A stretch of 64,000 nucleotides of DNA from Mesorhabditis belari (Eukaryota > Nematoda > Chromadorea > Rhabditida > Rhabditidae), in contig CAUEEP010000933.1 of assembly GCA_958450365.1 (NCBI GenBank), forward strand, positions 1,302,001 through 1,366,000. Direction: 5' to 3'. Shown piece by piece: positions 21,540 to 32,900 of the stretch. Positions within the stretch are counted from its first letter, which is position 1. The number at the start of each line of letters is the position of its first letter. The notes beneath the pieces were generated by a model that saw only the letters and a program-made list of their open reading frames with translations, did no database searches and was not told the origin of the DNA. The position numbers and the translations under genes were made by a program.

Positions 21540-22030
21540 AATACCAAAGGCTATTCTGGAAGGCACTAGGAGGAATAGAATGGAAAAAAGGCGACAATTT
21601 GCTTAAAATAGAAAAATGGAAAACTCCTCGTTTAAGTTCGACTTGAAATTTCGATTTTCTGAACATCGATTTGATTCAGGATTTTGGCAAAGACTATTCT
21701 GGAAGGCACTAGGAAAAATGGGATAGAAAAAAGGCAACAATTACTGAAGACAAAATTTCCTTAATAGGGCTGTTGGAGTTTGAATTGAAATTTCCATTTT
21801 CCGAACGTCGATTTGATTCAGGATTTTGGCAAAGACTATTCTGGAAGGCACTAGGAAAAATAGAAAAGAAAAAAAGGCGACAATTGCTTAAAATGGAAAA
21901 ATGGAAAAACCCTCGTTTTAGTTCGACTTAAAATTTCCACTTTCCGAACGTCGATTTAATTCAGGATTTTAGCAAACGCTATTCTGGAAGGCACTAGAAA
22001 AAATAGAAAAGAAAAAAGGCAACAATTACT
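21540..22030. repeat. About 185-bp tandem repeat, second array
   Basis: Three to four copies of the family at 19480-20165, beginning within the unit. The last copy ends in AAATTTCTTCGGGAAGCCC and a small inverted repeat (GGGAAGCCC..GGGCTTCCC). Confidence 0.9.
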
Positions 22031-22879
22031 CAAGAAAAATTTCTTCGGGAAGCCCTACCAGGGCTTCCCGAGTTTGAATTGAGTTTGAATCCAGAGTTTG
22101 AATTGAGATTTCCGTTTCTGGTCAGCTTTTTGAAATTTAAAAGATAAATTTGAGTAAATTGGATATCACGTTAATAAAATCAAAGCTACAAAAGAGATTT
22201 TGAACAAAAATGGATATCGTCAAAAATGGGCAAACTGTAGTCAGATCAGAGCCTAAGACAGTGAGGGATACTGTAGCTAGGCTAGGGGGAAGCTGTAGCC
22301 TGTCTGAGAAGCCAGGAGTACTGTAGTTGGGTATTCTGGCAGGCAGTTGATGGGGCTAAAGATCCACCTTGCTAATGGCGATCTGGTGCAAGTGGTGAAG
22401 GGGCGTGGCCTTATCCCCCTCGATTCCACACCAATCCCAGCCCATAGGCTTTCTTTTAGAGGTGATTTGGTAATCCTGGCAGTCATAGACTGGATTGATA
22501 TAGCCTTGGCCTGGGAGTTGAGTTGGATCTGATCACCAATACAGCCTCGGTCTGAGTCTAAATCTCAGCCTTTGTATCAACACTAATCGAGGTCTTCTTT
22601 TGTGACTCGAATCGGACAATCCGTTTACGAATACGAGTTTAATGAGTATACGATCACCTGAGAACGGTTTGAACGGAATAAATTAGGCAAAGGAGAGATT
22701 AGAGAGAGGCTAGAGAGAGGCTAGAGAGGCTAGAGAGGTTAGAGAGAGGTTAAAGAGAACAAAACGTTACCCTGCCCTAGAATTCTAGCTACAATAAAGG
22801 AAACTCGTTTTTAAAAGCGAATTTCACCAATCTGGAGTTCACAACGAAATTTGAAAAGAAAAAAAAAGAAGTTTTAGAT

Positions 22880-23757
22880 GAAATTTCGTTTTCAGTTTTG
22901 GTACGATTGAAACTGGCTTAGATTTTTGATGAAATTCTCGAATTAAAAAAACTTTTTGTAACTTAAAAAAGTCAAGCTGGAAGTCAGGAAGCATTTCTGT
23001 GAAATCAGCTTTGATTAAATTTTGATTTAAAATTTTGCGCAAATCTCTTATTGTAGCTGGTAGGATTTCTAAGTGAAAAGAAGCTTTTTGACATTTCTGA
23101 TTTTTAGAAACTTCCATCTGGAATGCACAGCACTGTTTGGTGAATAGAAATTGACTCTGAGTTGATAGGATCGAAATTTTGATTCTAACTTCAGCCTTTC
23201 TCCAAGTCAATCTCCAAGAGATCTAGGCCAAGAGATTTCCCTTGATTGCTCGTCAGATTCGCATCGATTTCCACTCCTCAGTCAAGGCCATTCCACTAAA
23301 ACTTAGCCTTTTATGAGCCATTGACTGACTGACTGACTTTTCTTTGATTTACGAGCTGCTCATTGCACAACTTACTCAGTTACTAATCTTGATTTATCGA
23401 TGTTACTAAAAGTCAATCTCTTGGAGATTCACTTGGAGAAAGGCTGAAATTAGAATCAAAATTTCGATCCTATCAACTCAGAGTCAATTTCTATTCACCA
23501 AACAGTGCTGTGCATTCCAGATGGAAATTTCTAAAAATCAGAAATGTCAAAAAGCTTCTTTTCACTTAGAAATCCTACCAGCTACCTTATGAGATTTGCG
23601 CAAAATTTTAGAATCAAGATTTAATCAAAGCTGATTTCACAGAAATGCTTCCTGACTTCCAGCTTGACTTTTTTAAGTTACAAAAAGTTTTTTTAGTTCG
23701 AGAATTTCATCAAAAACAAAGCCAGTTTCAAGCCCGACCAAAACTGAAAGGCTGAAG
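22880..23757. repeat. Large inverted repeat, arms about 340 bp
   Basis: 22880-23225 and 23415-23757 are inverted copies (for example GAGTCAATTTCTATTCACC and its complement) with about 190 bp between. Each arm contains motif copies CTGGAAGTCAG and CTGGAATGCAC, so these are mirrored too. Confidence 0.9.
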
Positions 23758-24284
23758 TTAAAATTTGAATCCTATCAAATATGAAATTACTCTGTGCATT
23801 CCAGGATTCGAGTTAGAAACTTGAGAAATCGCTTAGCTTTTAAAAGAAAGCGAAAACAGAGGAGTACTCAATTCTTGAATATAGCAATCGAATGTTTAGC
23901 TGATGATTGAAGGTGATTGAATTGTTTATTGAAAAAATGTTTTCTCTTATTTGTTATAAGCTTAAATAACGACTTCAGAGCAATGAATTCGAGTTTTTCG
24001 AAAAGAAAATAAATAAAATGAGGTCAAGGAGTTCCTCGGCTCGGGTAGAGGAGTTGACTGAATTGGCCTTGGAAAAGGTGTGAATCGAATGAATGACCGA
24101 ATTTCTTCTTCTTCATTCATTCATCTACAAATGCTCTCTTTTTATTCAATGACCTCCAGATAGAACAAATATTGTTTTGAATAAGAAAGAATTCAGTAGA
24201 AAAATCGATTTTTGTTGTCGATCTTGTTTTGATTGAGTTGTACGAGTTTCCGGGAAATCGAGCTCATCAAGGCTTTCGGTTTTT

Positions 24285-24745
24285 CGTGATTCTTACAATC
24301 TGGATGGCAGTAGAGGGAAAGAGCAATGAATTTCCGGGGTATGAACCGGTTTTGACAAAGACTACGAGACTATCCGATCGAGTACGACGCTCTTTACGGC
24401 GCTATAATTATGATTTTTATTTTTTAAAAATTGAAAGCTTTAAGCTGGGAGGCATTTAATTGATTGAAAAGAAGAGTTTCTTGAAAAAAATCATTTTTCA
24501 ACAATCTCATCGGAGTGTCAGAGATCAATCGAATTTCTAAGAGTTTAAGCCTTAATTTTAAAATCTAAATTCGAAAAGCTTCAATCTGGATGGCAGTAGA
24601 GGGAAAGAGCAATGAATTTCCCGGCTATGAACCGTTTTTGACAAAGACTACGAGACGATCCGATCGAGTACGACGCTCTTTACGGCGCCATAATTATGAT
24701 TTTTATTTTTTAAAAATTGAAAGCTTTAAGCTGGAATGCACAAAA
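24285..24745. repeat. Tandem duplication of about 165 bp, 125 bp apart
   Basis: 24295-24450 and 24585-24740 share CTGGATGGCAGTAGAGGG, GAAAGAGCAATGAATTTCC, GACAAAGACTACGAGAC and GTACGACGCTCTTTACGGCG. The frame NEFPGYEP, LTKTTR, SDRVRRSLRR is open in both, with few changes. Too little to call a gene. Confidence 0.85.
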
Positions 24746-26100
24746 TTGATTAAGATTGAGATTTTTCGGAAAGAGCGATATTTTTTTCGATTTTCATATT
24801 GTCGGAAAGAGAAGGTATCTATTTTTCAAAGAAATTAACGATAATTTGATGAAAGATTTTTAAAAAGCTTCAATCTGGAAGTCATTGAAGTCATTGAATA
24901 AAAGAAATTCGTTGGAAAAACAGTTTTCTCTGTTTTTTGAATGCAATCAACTCTGACCTAGTTCTCAAAAAAAAATGGATGACTTTTTGAAACGATAAAA
25001 CCAAGATTTGCAGAAAGAAAAAAAAGCGATTTCATTTACAGAAACGAGAAAAAAAATCAATCGATTAGATTGACCGATTGATGGGATTTTCGAAAAAAGA
25101 ATTCTCCAATACGATTACAGTGAAGTAGCGAGAAGAAACAGGACTGGCGCTGAGAATCGAAATTCTTTAAGGCAATCGACTTTGAGAAGTCCAGGAATTT
25201 TCAAGTTGGATGTCAGCCTTTTGAAATCGGCTTATGATTTAGTTGGATTTAGTTGGATCTTTTAGTTCTTCCAATTTCCAGTTCTTCCGACAAATCACAC
25301 TCTAATTTGCGATAAAAAGCTCGAAAATTGATTTAATTGATTGATTAGATTGATTGATTAGATTAATTGATTTGATTGATTGACTAGATTGATTGATTAG
25401 ATTTATTTATTTTCTGGTTTCACAAAGGCTCACAAAAGCTCAAAAAGGCTCAAAAAGGCGCGGAATTTGTGGAATGTTTATTTTTATTGAAAGAAGCAAC
25501 GGGGGGAAAAGGTTGGGTTGCACTTCTTTGCAAAACACTTCACACTTTGATTCCCCCAATTCTCAGCTCTTCACCATTATTGTTCAATAGCAATTCTCAG
25601 CTCTCAGATTTCCCTGTGACTTCCAGATAGATAGAAAATAATGTTTAAAATGTGTTTAAAGGAATAGAAAAAGATTTAGAAGGTTGAAGAGGATTGATTG
25701 AAATTATTGAAATGATTTGATTAGATTAAACTAGATTTGATTTGATTAAGATAAAAAGAAATGTTTAAATTGAAAAGAGATTTCAAAAAGGTTTCATGTA
25801 AAGGTGAAGGGGTTTGTAAAAGGAAAAGAATGAGAAAAGGGAATAGATATGACCTTGGATTGTTTGCCTAAACATTGCCTGTACAAGCAGAAAGGGAAAG
25901 AGATTGTTTAGATTCGAGGGGGGAACTCTTTGGTGCCACCCTAGCCTTTCCAAAGCATAGATTCGATTGATATATTGTTTGGGATTGGATTTGAAGTGGA
26001 GTTAGCCATTGTACCTTGTCCAATAGTTTCTTCCGTTCTTCCGGAAACAAATCTCATCAGCTCAGAGCTAACGGCTAACAGCTAACAGCTAAATTCTAGC
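24746..26100. other. AT-rich stretch, no supported gene
   Basis: Contains GATT repeats (25320-25420) and motif copies near 24876, 25212 and 25617. A GC-richer minus-strand frame at 25868-26050 (FPEERKKLLDKVQWL) has a good donor but no confirmed partner exon. Confidence 0.5.
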
Positions 26101-26143
26101 CAAACCATCTATAAGATGGCTCCACATCGGCAGGAAAAAAAAG

Positions 26144-26225
26144 CAGCAGTGGTCTAGTGGATAGTCAGCTGGTTTCTAAGACCAAAGCCTTGCTTCGAGG
26201 CTAGGGTTCGATTCCGCTTTCCACC
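26144..26225 (+). tRNA. tRNA-like unit 1 of a four-unit array, anticodon position CTA
   Basis: A box TGGTCTAGTGGATAG and B box GGTTCGATTCC. The anticodon arm closes as TGGT/ACCA around the 7-nt loop TTCTAAG (CTA at 34-36). A long variable arm AGCCT..AGGCT makes it a class II form. Acceptor stem partly degenerate; TTTT follows within 12 nt, a possible Pol III stop. CTA would read UAG codons if the RNA were charged and used. Confidence 0.45.
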
Positions 26226-26280
26226 AAAGTTTTGCCAAATCGCCACCTATAAGATGGCTCCACATCGGCAGGAAAAAAAG

Positions 26281-26366
26281 CAGCAGTGGTCTAGTGGATA
26301 GTGAGCTGGTTTCTAAGACCGACGCCTTGCTTTGAGGCTGGGGTTCGATCCCACTTCCTATCAGGC
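26281..26366 (+). tRNA. tRNA-like unit 2, anticodon position CTA
   Basis: Same layout as unit 1, 137 bp downstream: TGGTCTAGTGG, arm TGGT/ACCG with loop TTCTAAG, variable arm GCCT..AGGC, B box GGTTCGATCCC. Its 3' acceptor strand is mutated. Confidence 0.4.
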
Positions 26367-26418
26367 TTTTGCCAAATCGCCACCGATAAGAGGGCTCCAC
26401 ATCGGCAGGCCCAAAAAG

Positions 26419-26500
26419 CAGCGATAGCCTAGTGGATAGTGTGCTAGGTTCTAAAGCCAACCCCGTGTTTCTCCACGGGTTCGATTCCGCTTGCCGCCAA
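26419..26500 (+). tRNA. tRNA-like unit 3, long variable arm
   Basis: Ends GCGATAG and TTGCCGC pair (six of seven, with wobbles). The variable arm CCCGTG..CACGGG is a strong 6-bp hairpin. The anticodon region GGTTCTAAAGCC again contains CTA but its stem is imperfect. B box GGTTCGATTCC. Confidence 0.4.
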
Positions 26501-26563
26501 AGTTTCATCAGTTTTTGCCAAACCATGACCTATAACCAGGGCCACGTCGACTCGCCTAAAAAG

Positions 26564-26643
26564 CAGCGGTGGTTTAGGGGATAATGGGCTAGAGTCTAAA
26601 ACCTATAGGCTCTTTGGTCGCCGGTTCAATTCCTCTTGCTGCC
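26564..26643 (+). tRNA. tRNA-like unit 4
   Basis: Ends GCGGTGG and TTGCTGC pair throughout with wobbles; variable arm GGC..GCC; B box GGTTCAATTCC. The anticodon stem is poor (loop contains GTCTAAA). A T-run (AATTTTTTCC) follows directly. Confidence 0.4.
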
Positions 26644-26719
26644 AAAATTTTTTCCTTTTCTTAGAAAACTTTCGAAAAACACTTTATTATTATTATAGTT
26701 GGCTAGTTAAGTGTTTTCT

Positions 26720-26835
26720 GTAACTTTAACAGTAACTTACTGTAACTTTCTGTACTGTAGCAGTAACTTACTGTAACTTTCTGTACTGTAGCAGTAACTT
26801 ACTGTAACTTTCTGTAACTTTCCGTAACAGCTTCC
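26720..26835. repeat. TGTAACTTTCTGTACTGTAGCA repeats
   Basis: Three to four imperfect units of about 37 bp following the tRNA-like array. Confidence 0.8.
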
Positions 26836-27210
26836 TAATTAGCTGTTTCCTATAGCTTTCTTTTCAAAGCTAGATCTATAAACCAGAATAAACGAGCCAG
26901 AGCCAGTTTCTATGAAAATTAGGCAAGATTATGGTCGGGAAAAGGAAAGAGACAGATTTTAAAAAGCTAGAAAAATAATACGGACAAGATTCTCCGCAAA
27001 TTGTCCACAAATTGTCCCAAATTGTCCACAAATTCTCCCAAATTCTCCCCAAATTCTCCCCAAATTTCTCTATTATCTCCATTTGGGATTGTTTATCAGA
27101 TGGACGACGATTGAAAGAGATTTAGAAAATCGAGCCCTTTGTTTATCGTTTCCTAGTCACTTTTTGCATAAACAAAACCGAGTTTTTGGCAAAACTCAAT
27201 ACTCGTTTTC

Positions 27211-27258
27211 ATATCTGGTTGATCCTGAAAACCCTCGATCAAGCCATGTCAAAGAGTA
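27211..27258 (+). pseudogene. Fragment of the 5' end of 18S rRNA
   Basis: CTGGTTGATCCTG (13 of 13) and, 21 nt further, TCAAAGAGTAAGCCATG (16 of 17) match the universal 5' end of eukaryotic 18S rRNA with nearly the usual spacing (about 20 nt). Similarity is lost beyond 27258. It is a relic, not an rRNA gene. Confidence 0.6.
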
Positions 27259-27259
27259 A

Positions 27260-28676
27260 GCCATGATCGAAAATCCTCTCCAACTTCCACCAATTCCAAT
27301 AGGTGATTCAAAGCGGCGCGCGGTGACCTCTAGTGCCACCCAGTTCCCCCTTTTGCCCCGTTCCTTTGCCCCGTTCCAAACCATTCCCCCATATTGGTGT
27401 ATCTGAATAGTCATTGTTGTGCCCGCGGCTTAGCCGACACTCGCCCATCAACAAAATACAAAAGAATACAAAAGACGACCGCAAAGTTGGCCTCAATGCG
27501 ATCCAGCATTGCCAATATTGAGCTTTTTGGGTTTTTTGTCCTTTTTTGAGCTTTTTGGCCTTTTTGGGCTTTTTTTTTCCTTTGACCAATTCACCCAAAA
27601 AGTCGGCGATCAATGGCGGCCGCCTGGGATCGCCGAGAGAAAACGAAGCTGAGCTGAAATTTGCGGCAACGATCAAACTGGAGGGCACGATAAGGGATTT
27701 TCGTGTTTGAAAGGGATTTTTGTGAGAATTCAAGTTTTCAGTTTTTGTCGATTCTTGTCGGCGGCAATTCTTGGAGTTCCAAAAAAGTTTTGGGTTAATT
27801 TTTTTGTAAATTCTTTGATGCTGGATGTCATGCTAGATAGAGACACGAGAAAATGAGATTAAATCTTGAAATGGTAAAGATCTTGAAATGGCGGTGACCC
27901 TGGCACCAGCGTTGACTCCGAAGGGTCAGTGGCTCTCGAGTCTCGTAAAAAGTAAAAAAGTAAGGCCTTGAAACAAGGGGAAATTGGTTTTTCTAGTTTG
28001 GGAAAGATTGTGGATAAAGATTTGATCGAAAAAGCGTCACGAGAGCCTCTCGGCCTTGACCCAAATCGATGATTCGAGTCGGGGCAAAAAAATTGATGAA
28101 TTTGGCTTTTTCAAGAAAAATCTCAAAGTTCAAAGTGAATCCTGGAACTCACGAAGTTGTTTTTTTAAAAGGAAACCTTTAAAAAAGTCAATAGCGTGGT
28201 TTTGGTTTTTCTCTTTTCTGTAGCTATTGGAAAAAAACGATTCTTAAAAGAATTTTGTTGAATCGGTTGATGTCAAAGGTGATTCTGGATGTCATTGAAA
28301 TGAAAAAAATTAGTGTCAATGTTTGGGAGATTGATTTGAAAAGATAAGGATCTGATGTGAGAGAGGAGAGAGGAGAAAGAGTACAAAATGATGCCGCTGG
28401 AGTAAAAGGCTAAAAAAACTGATTACCGGTAGGCCGGAAAGGCCATTTCGAGGCCAATCACACCATTTATCCGTCAATGGGACTGATTGAAGTCGGTGAT
28501 CTTTGAGATCTATGGAGATCTAAGGAGATCTCTAGGGGGGATCTTTAGCTCAAAGAAAAAGATGGTAAAAACATTGCGCGATTGGCTATTTCGTCAATGA
28601 TTTAGCTGATCTGGAAGGCAGGAAAGAGAATGATTTAAAAAATTTTGAGTAAAAGAATGAATTCAAAATTTGTATA
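27260..28676. other. GC-richer islands without a resolvable gene
   Basis: Islands at 27300-27440, 27590-27720, 27885-27945 (plus ATG frame MAVTLAPALTPKGQWLSSL ending at a donor) and 28435-28490 (minus frame VPLTDKWCDWPRNGLSGLP with acceptor and donor) look exon-like. I could not connect them in phase. Motif copies near 27822, 28142, 28285 and 28611. Confidence 0.3.
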
Positions 28677-29320
28677 TACAGGGTGACCAGAAATAACGTT
28701 TCGGGATTTTCGGGAAAATTTTCAAAGTTTCAATTCCTCTCAAAATTCCTCGAATGAGCGAATCCTGTTTTTCTGACGAGAAGCTCTTCATGGTATGGGC
28801 CGGAATGCGCATCTGCGCAACCTGCAATCTGCGCAATCCGCGCAACCGGCAAAATTCCTCTCATTTTCATCGACTCTGGGGTAAAAAAAATCAATAAGGA
28901 TGTGTACCAAAAAAAAGATTCTTGAGGATGCTTTGCTTCCATGGGCTCAACAGCATTTTGGTAACGAATTTTGGACCTTCCAACAAGACTCCGCTCCTTC
29001 CATCGAGCCAAATCCACACAGGACTGGTGTAGGACAAACTTTCCGGATTTCATCTCGGCCCAGGAATGGCCTCCGTAATGGCGCTCAGGAATGGTGCTCT
29101 CAATCCGCTGGACTACAGTGTTTGGTCAATTTTGGAGGCAAGGGCTTGAAGGGGTAAGGGCTGCAAAATCCCACAAAAGTTTCGAGGCTCTGAAGCGATC
29201 GTTGACCAGGGAGTGGGATCGAATCACTCTGGCCGAGCTAGGCAATTTGCTAGAGTACTTTGTTATTCTATATTGAAAATATTTATTCCGAAACAGTCCG
29301 AAATGCTGTTGTGACATCCA
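28677..29320 (+). pseudogene. Degenerate mariner (Tc1/mariner) transposon
   Basis: The left end starts TACAGGGTGACCAG after TA, like the terminal inverted repeat of nematode mariners. Fragments of a mariner transposase follow in shifting frames: SDEKLFMVWAGM (28756), a degenerate IFIDSGVK block, then ILEDALLPWAQQHFGNEFW and TFQQDSAPS (28920-29005, the second catalytic Asp in QQD), then NPLDYSVWSILEA (about 29100) and KSFEALKRSLTREWDRI (29170-29220). The third catalytic Asp block (normally PDLNP) reads GALNP, so the acidic triad is broken, and there are several frameshifts. I could not see a clean right terminal repeat. The element is immobile by itself. Confidence 0.8.
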
Positions 29321-29815
29321 ATTTGAACAGAAATCGCTCCAAACATGAAAAAAATTGATTAGAAATTGGCCTAACCTAGCTGGTAATTGTCGGATTACGG
29401 TAGCTTTTTATTCTCGTCTTCTTTGTGGAATATTTATTCCAAAACATTCCAAAAAGCCGCTGTGACATCCAATTTGAACAGAAAACTTTAGAAACGTGAA
29501 AAAAATTGATTAGAAATGGGTCTAACTTAGCTGGTAAGTGTCGGATTACGGTAGCTTTTTATTCTCGAATGTCTTCTTTGCAAAAAAATTATTCCAAAAG
29601 AGTCCGAAATGCTGTTGTGACATCCAATTTGAACAGAAATCGCTCCAAACATGAAAAAAATCGATTAGAAATTGGCCTAACCTAGCTGGTAAGTGTCGGA
29701 TTACGGTAGCTTTTTATTCTCGAATGTCTTCTTTTCAAAAAATTTATTCCAAAACATTCCAAAAAGCCGCTGTGACATCCAATTTGAGCAGAAATTGTTA
29801 GAAAAATGAAAAAAA
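29300..29815. repeat. About 150-bp tandem repeat, four copies
   Basis: Each copy has GCTGTTGTGACATCCAATTT, GAACAGAAATCGCTCC, TAACCTAGCTGGTAA, GTCGGATTACGGTAGC and TTTTTATTCTCG. The motif variant has CCAAT for CCAGA. Confidence 0.9.
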
Positions 29816-29997
29816 TCGTTTAGAAATCGTTCAAACGGAGGTCCGAAATTTTCTCGCTAAATACAAACGGACTGGCGGAGATGTGGAGCTGAAATTTGAC
29901 TGTGAATCGATCGAAAAAGGAGAAAATCGATCGATTTTGAAGGGAAATGACAAATGACACCCGAGCGAATGACAAATAAATGAATTTATGGAAAAGA

Positions 29998-32900
29998 TTA
30001 GTAATGAGTGGAGAGGTGGTGAGCACGAGTTGTGGTGACAGGATAGACTTCACTCGTTCCACTGAAAATCCAATTTTAAATAGATAAAAAGCTCAAATGA
30101 CACCCAGGAAAGGTAATGCGAAAAATTTGAACGACGATTTTTCGACTTTATCCCGCGAAAATCAACCAGCTACGTATTTTAAGTGAAATTTGAAATTTGC
30201 ATACGAAACGCTCAAATTTGCATATAAAAATCGGCCGAATTGGCGGGATATCGTCTAAAAGTGGCCGTGGAAATAGAATTAAAAGAATTAAAAGAAATTA
30301 AAGTGAAATTTAACAAACCTGTTCCTTGCCATGAATGTAATCGCTAGGTCAGCCACGTAGAGCAAAGCTGATAGGAAATAGAAAGCCTGGAATTCGTTTT
30401 TTCAAAAATTTCTTCGATTTTACGCAATGCTGGAAGTCACTAGGGTTAGGGAAACTAAAAAAATTGGCTTTTTTCAAGTTTTCAATTCGGCTCAATTACC
30501 CTCGAAGTGAGCTGGTCGAATTCTAGAGGAATCAACGCTTCCTGAAAACTCTAACCCTCATTTCTAGCGACTATGGATGTCAGTTGGATTAGAGAAACCT
30601 TTGGAATTGTCTTTTTTCAAGTTTTCAAGTAATCGATCACTCGGCTCAATTACCCACGAAGTGAGCTGGTCGAATTCTAGAGGAATCAACGCTTCTGGAA
30701 AAAGCTAAACCCCATTTCTAGCGACTATGGAAGTCACTAGGGTTAGGGAAACCTTGGAATTGGCTTTTATTCAAGTTTTCAATTCGGCTCAATTACCCAC
30801 GAAGTGAGCTGGTCAAATTCTAGAGGAATCAACGCTTCCCGAAAACTCTAAACCCGATTTCTAGCGACTATGGATGTCAGTTGGATTAGGGAAACCAAAA
30901 AAATGCGATCTTTTCCAACTTACAGCCGCCACCGCCCAGCCCTTGACGACGAATTCGATCTGGCAACCCGGCAAACCGGCGCAACCGGAAAACACCTGAA
31001 ATTCGGGGTTTTTCCTCATTTCGAGTTTAATCTCAAGAGTTGAAATGGATCGCTATCCAAATCAGAAATAGCTAGCTATCCACTGGCTAGCTATCAACCT
31101 CAAAAAACTGACCCCATTCCCAATTGCTTGAATGAAAAACTCGATGTGATCAAAACCGGTTGCGTACCTAAAAATTCCCATTTAGATATTTGCTGTGACA
31201 TCCAGATTGCTTAAAAAGTTCCAAATTTATCTTCTAAAAAAACGAACCACGTCTCAAAACCGCCCATAATCAAAAACGAGATGGCGCCGAGTGCGCAGAA
31301 GAAAACTTGCTGGAAAAGTGGTGGGGATTGAGAGAAAAGAAAATGGCTAAGAAAATCAGAAACCCTATTGGCTAGAAAATAGCGTAAAATTAAGGAATAA
31401 GAAAGAATCTTTGAAGTTTTGAGCTTAAATGTTTACAGTACTGTAGCGACTGTAGCGACTGTAGCTTACTGTGGCTTACTGTGGCTTACTGTAGTGTACT
31501 ATAGCCACTGTAGCTTACTGTGGCCTACTGTAGCGGCTCTATTGAATTTTAGTCATTTTTCATGCTTAAAGTTTACAGAGTTGTTTCAATCTAGCACCGA
31601 TTTTTGAAATCGCTACAACTACAAAACAAAACTAGCTACAAAAGGAACTACAAAACTAGCTAGAATTCTAAGAAAAACCTAGTTTTTATTTACTCCAAAT
31701 GAGCTTTAATTTTCGAGAAAAACAAGTTAAAATTTTCAGCAATTTTTGCCAAACTGCGACCTATAAGAGGACGCTTTTTTCTGCAGCCAAACAGAGCAGC
31801 GGTGGTCTAGTGGATAGTGTGTTGGACTCTAAAACCAACGCTGCCTATTTCCTCAGGTTCGATTCCGGTTGCCGCCAAGTTTCATCACTTTTTGGGAAAC
31901 CGCGATAAGAAGGCTTCACGTCTAAAGGTAGCCAGCGCAGCGGTGGTCTAGTGGATAGTGTGCTGGACTGTAAAACTAACGCTGGCTATTTCCTCAGGTT
32001 CGATTCCGCTTGTCGCCAAAGTTTCAGTTTTTTTTGCTAAATCTAAAAGATGGCACCGCATCGAAATGCAACAGAAGCAGTGGTAGCCTAGGGGATAGTG
32101 TGCTAGAGTCTAAAACCAAGGCCTCACTTCGAGTTCGGGTTCGATTCCGCTTGCTGCCAAATTTTCGGAAAACTTCCTTAGTTAGTCCAGAGTTCAAACA
32201 GCTTTGAAAAATTCGATTTCAAAGCCTACAGGTCACAGTCGGCAGCTACAGTAAGCTACAGCAAGCCACAGTAAGCCACAGTCGCTACAGTCGCTACAGT
32301 AAGCCTCAGTAAGCTCAACTTCAACATAATACAGTAATCTCTAAACTTACTCTTTGAAACGCTTTCTATTGTGGACAGTAATGCATGCTAGATTCACTTT
32401 ACAGTAGTCTAGCAATGAGTCTACAGTACTCTCGAGTACTTACAGTAATCCTCGTGCACCAATACCCTTACAGTAATCACTCACCGGATACGTCAACGGA
32501 TTGCCCACGCCCAAATGAATGCACGAGAACCCCAGCGAGGCGATCGCTAGAATCAGCGAGAAAACGATGATCGCCACCTGGCCATAGATGCTGAAATGGG
32601 TCGGCGATGATTTTCTCGTCGAAACCCTGCAGAAACCCTTTTGAAAACCGGGATTTTCCGGCGATCTGGAGCGCACAAAGCGTACTCGCTTTCATTCTTT
32701 AACAATTGCGGTAACCGGTAACTTTTCGATAACCAAAAACCCTACGCAATTGGTTTTTTTTGTTTAAAATTTGCGAATTTGCGAATTTGCGAAAACTCGT
32801 TGAAAACCGATTTCTCAGCCTTTCTGCCAGGCTGCCAGGCTGCCAGGCTTTCTGCCAGCCTTTCTGCCAGGCACACCAAAAGAAAATTCCCATTTTGAAA

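Noticed and set aside
22345..22460. tRNA gene in the GC-rich patch with TGGTGCAAGTGGTG and CCTCGATTCC
   Set aside because: The two boxes are too close and no cloverleaf can be drawn; probably coincidence or a remote relic.
31251..31309. Stronger donor for exon 4 of the MARVEL-like gene at GAGAC/GTGGTT
   Set aside because: It puts the next exon in a frame that soon stops; the donor 7 nt later keeps the frame with TM4.
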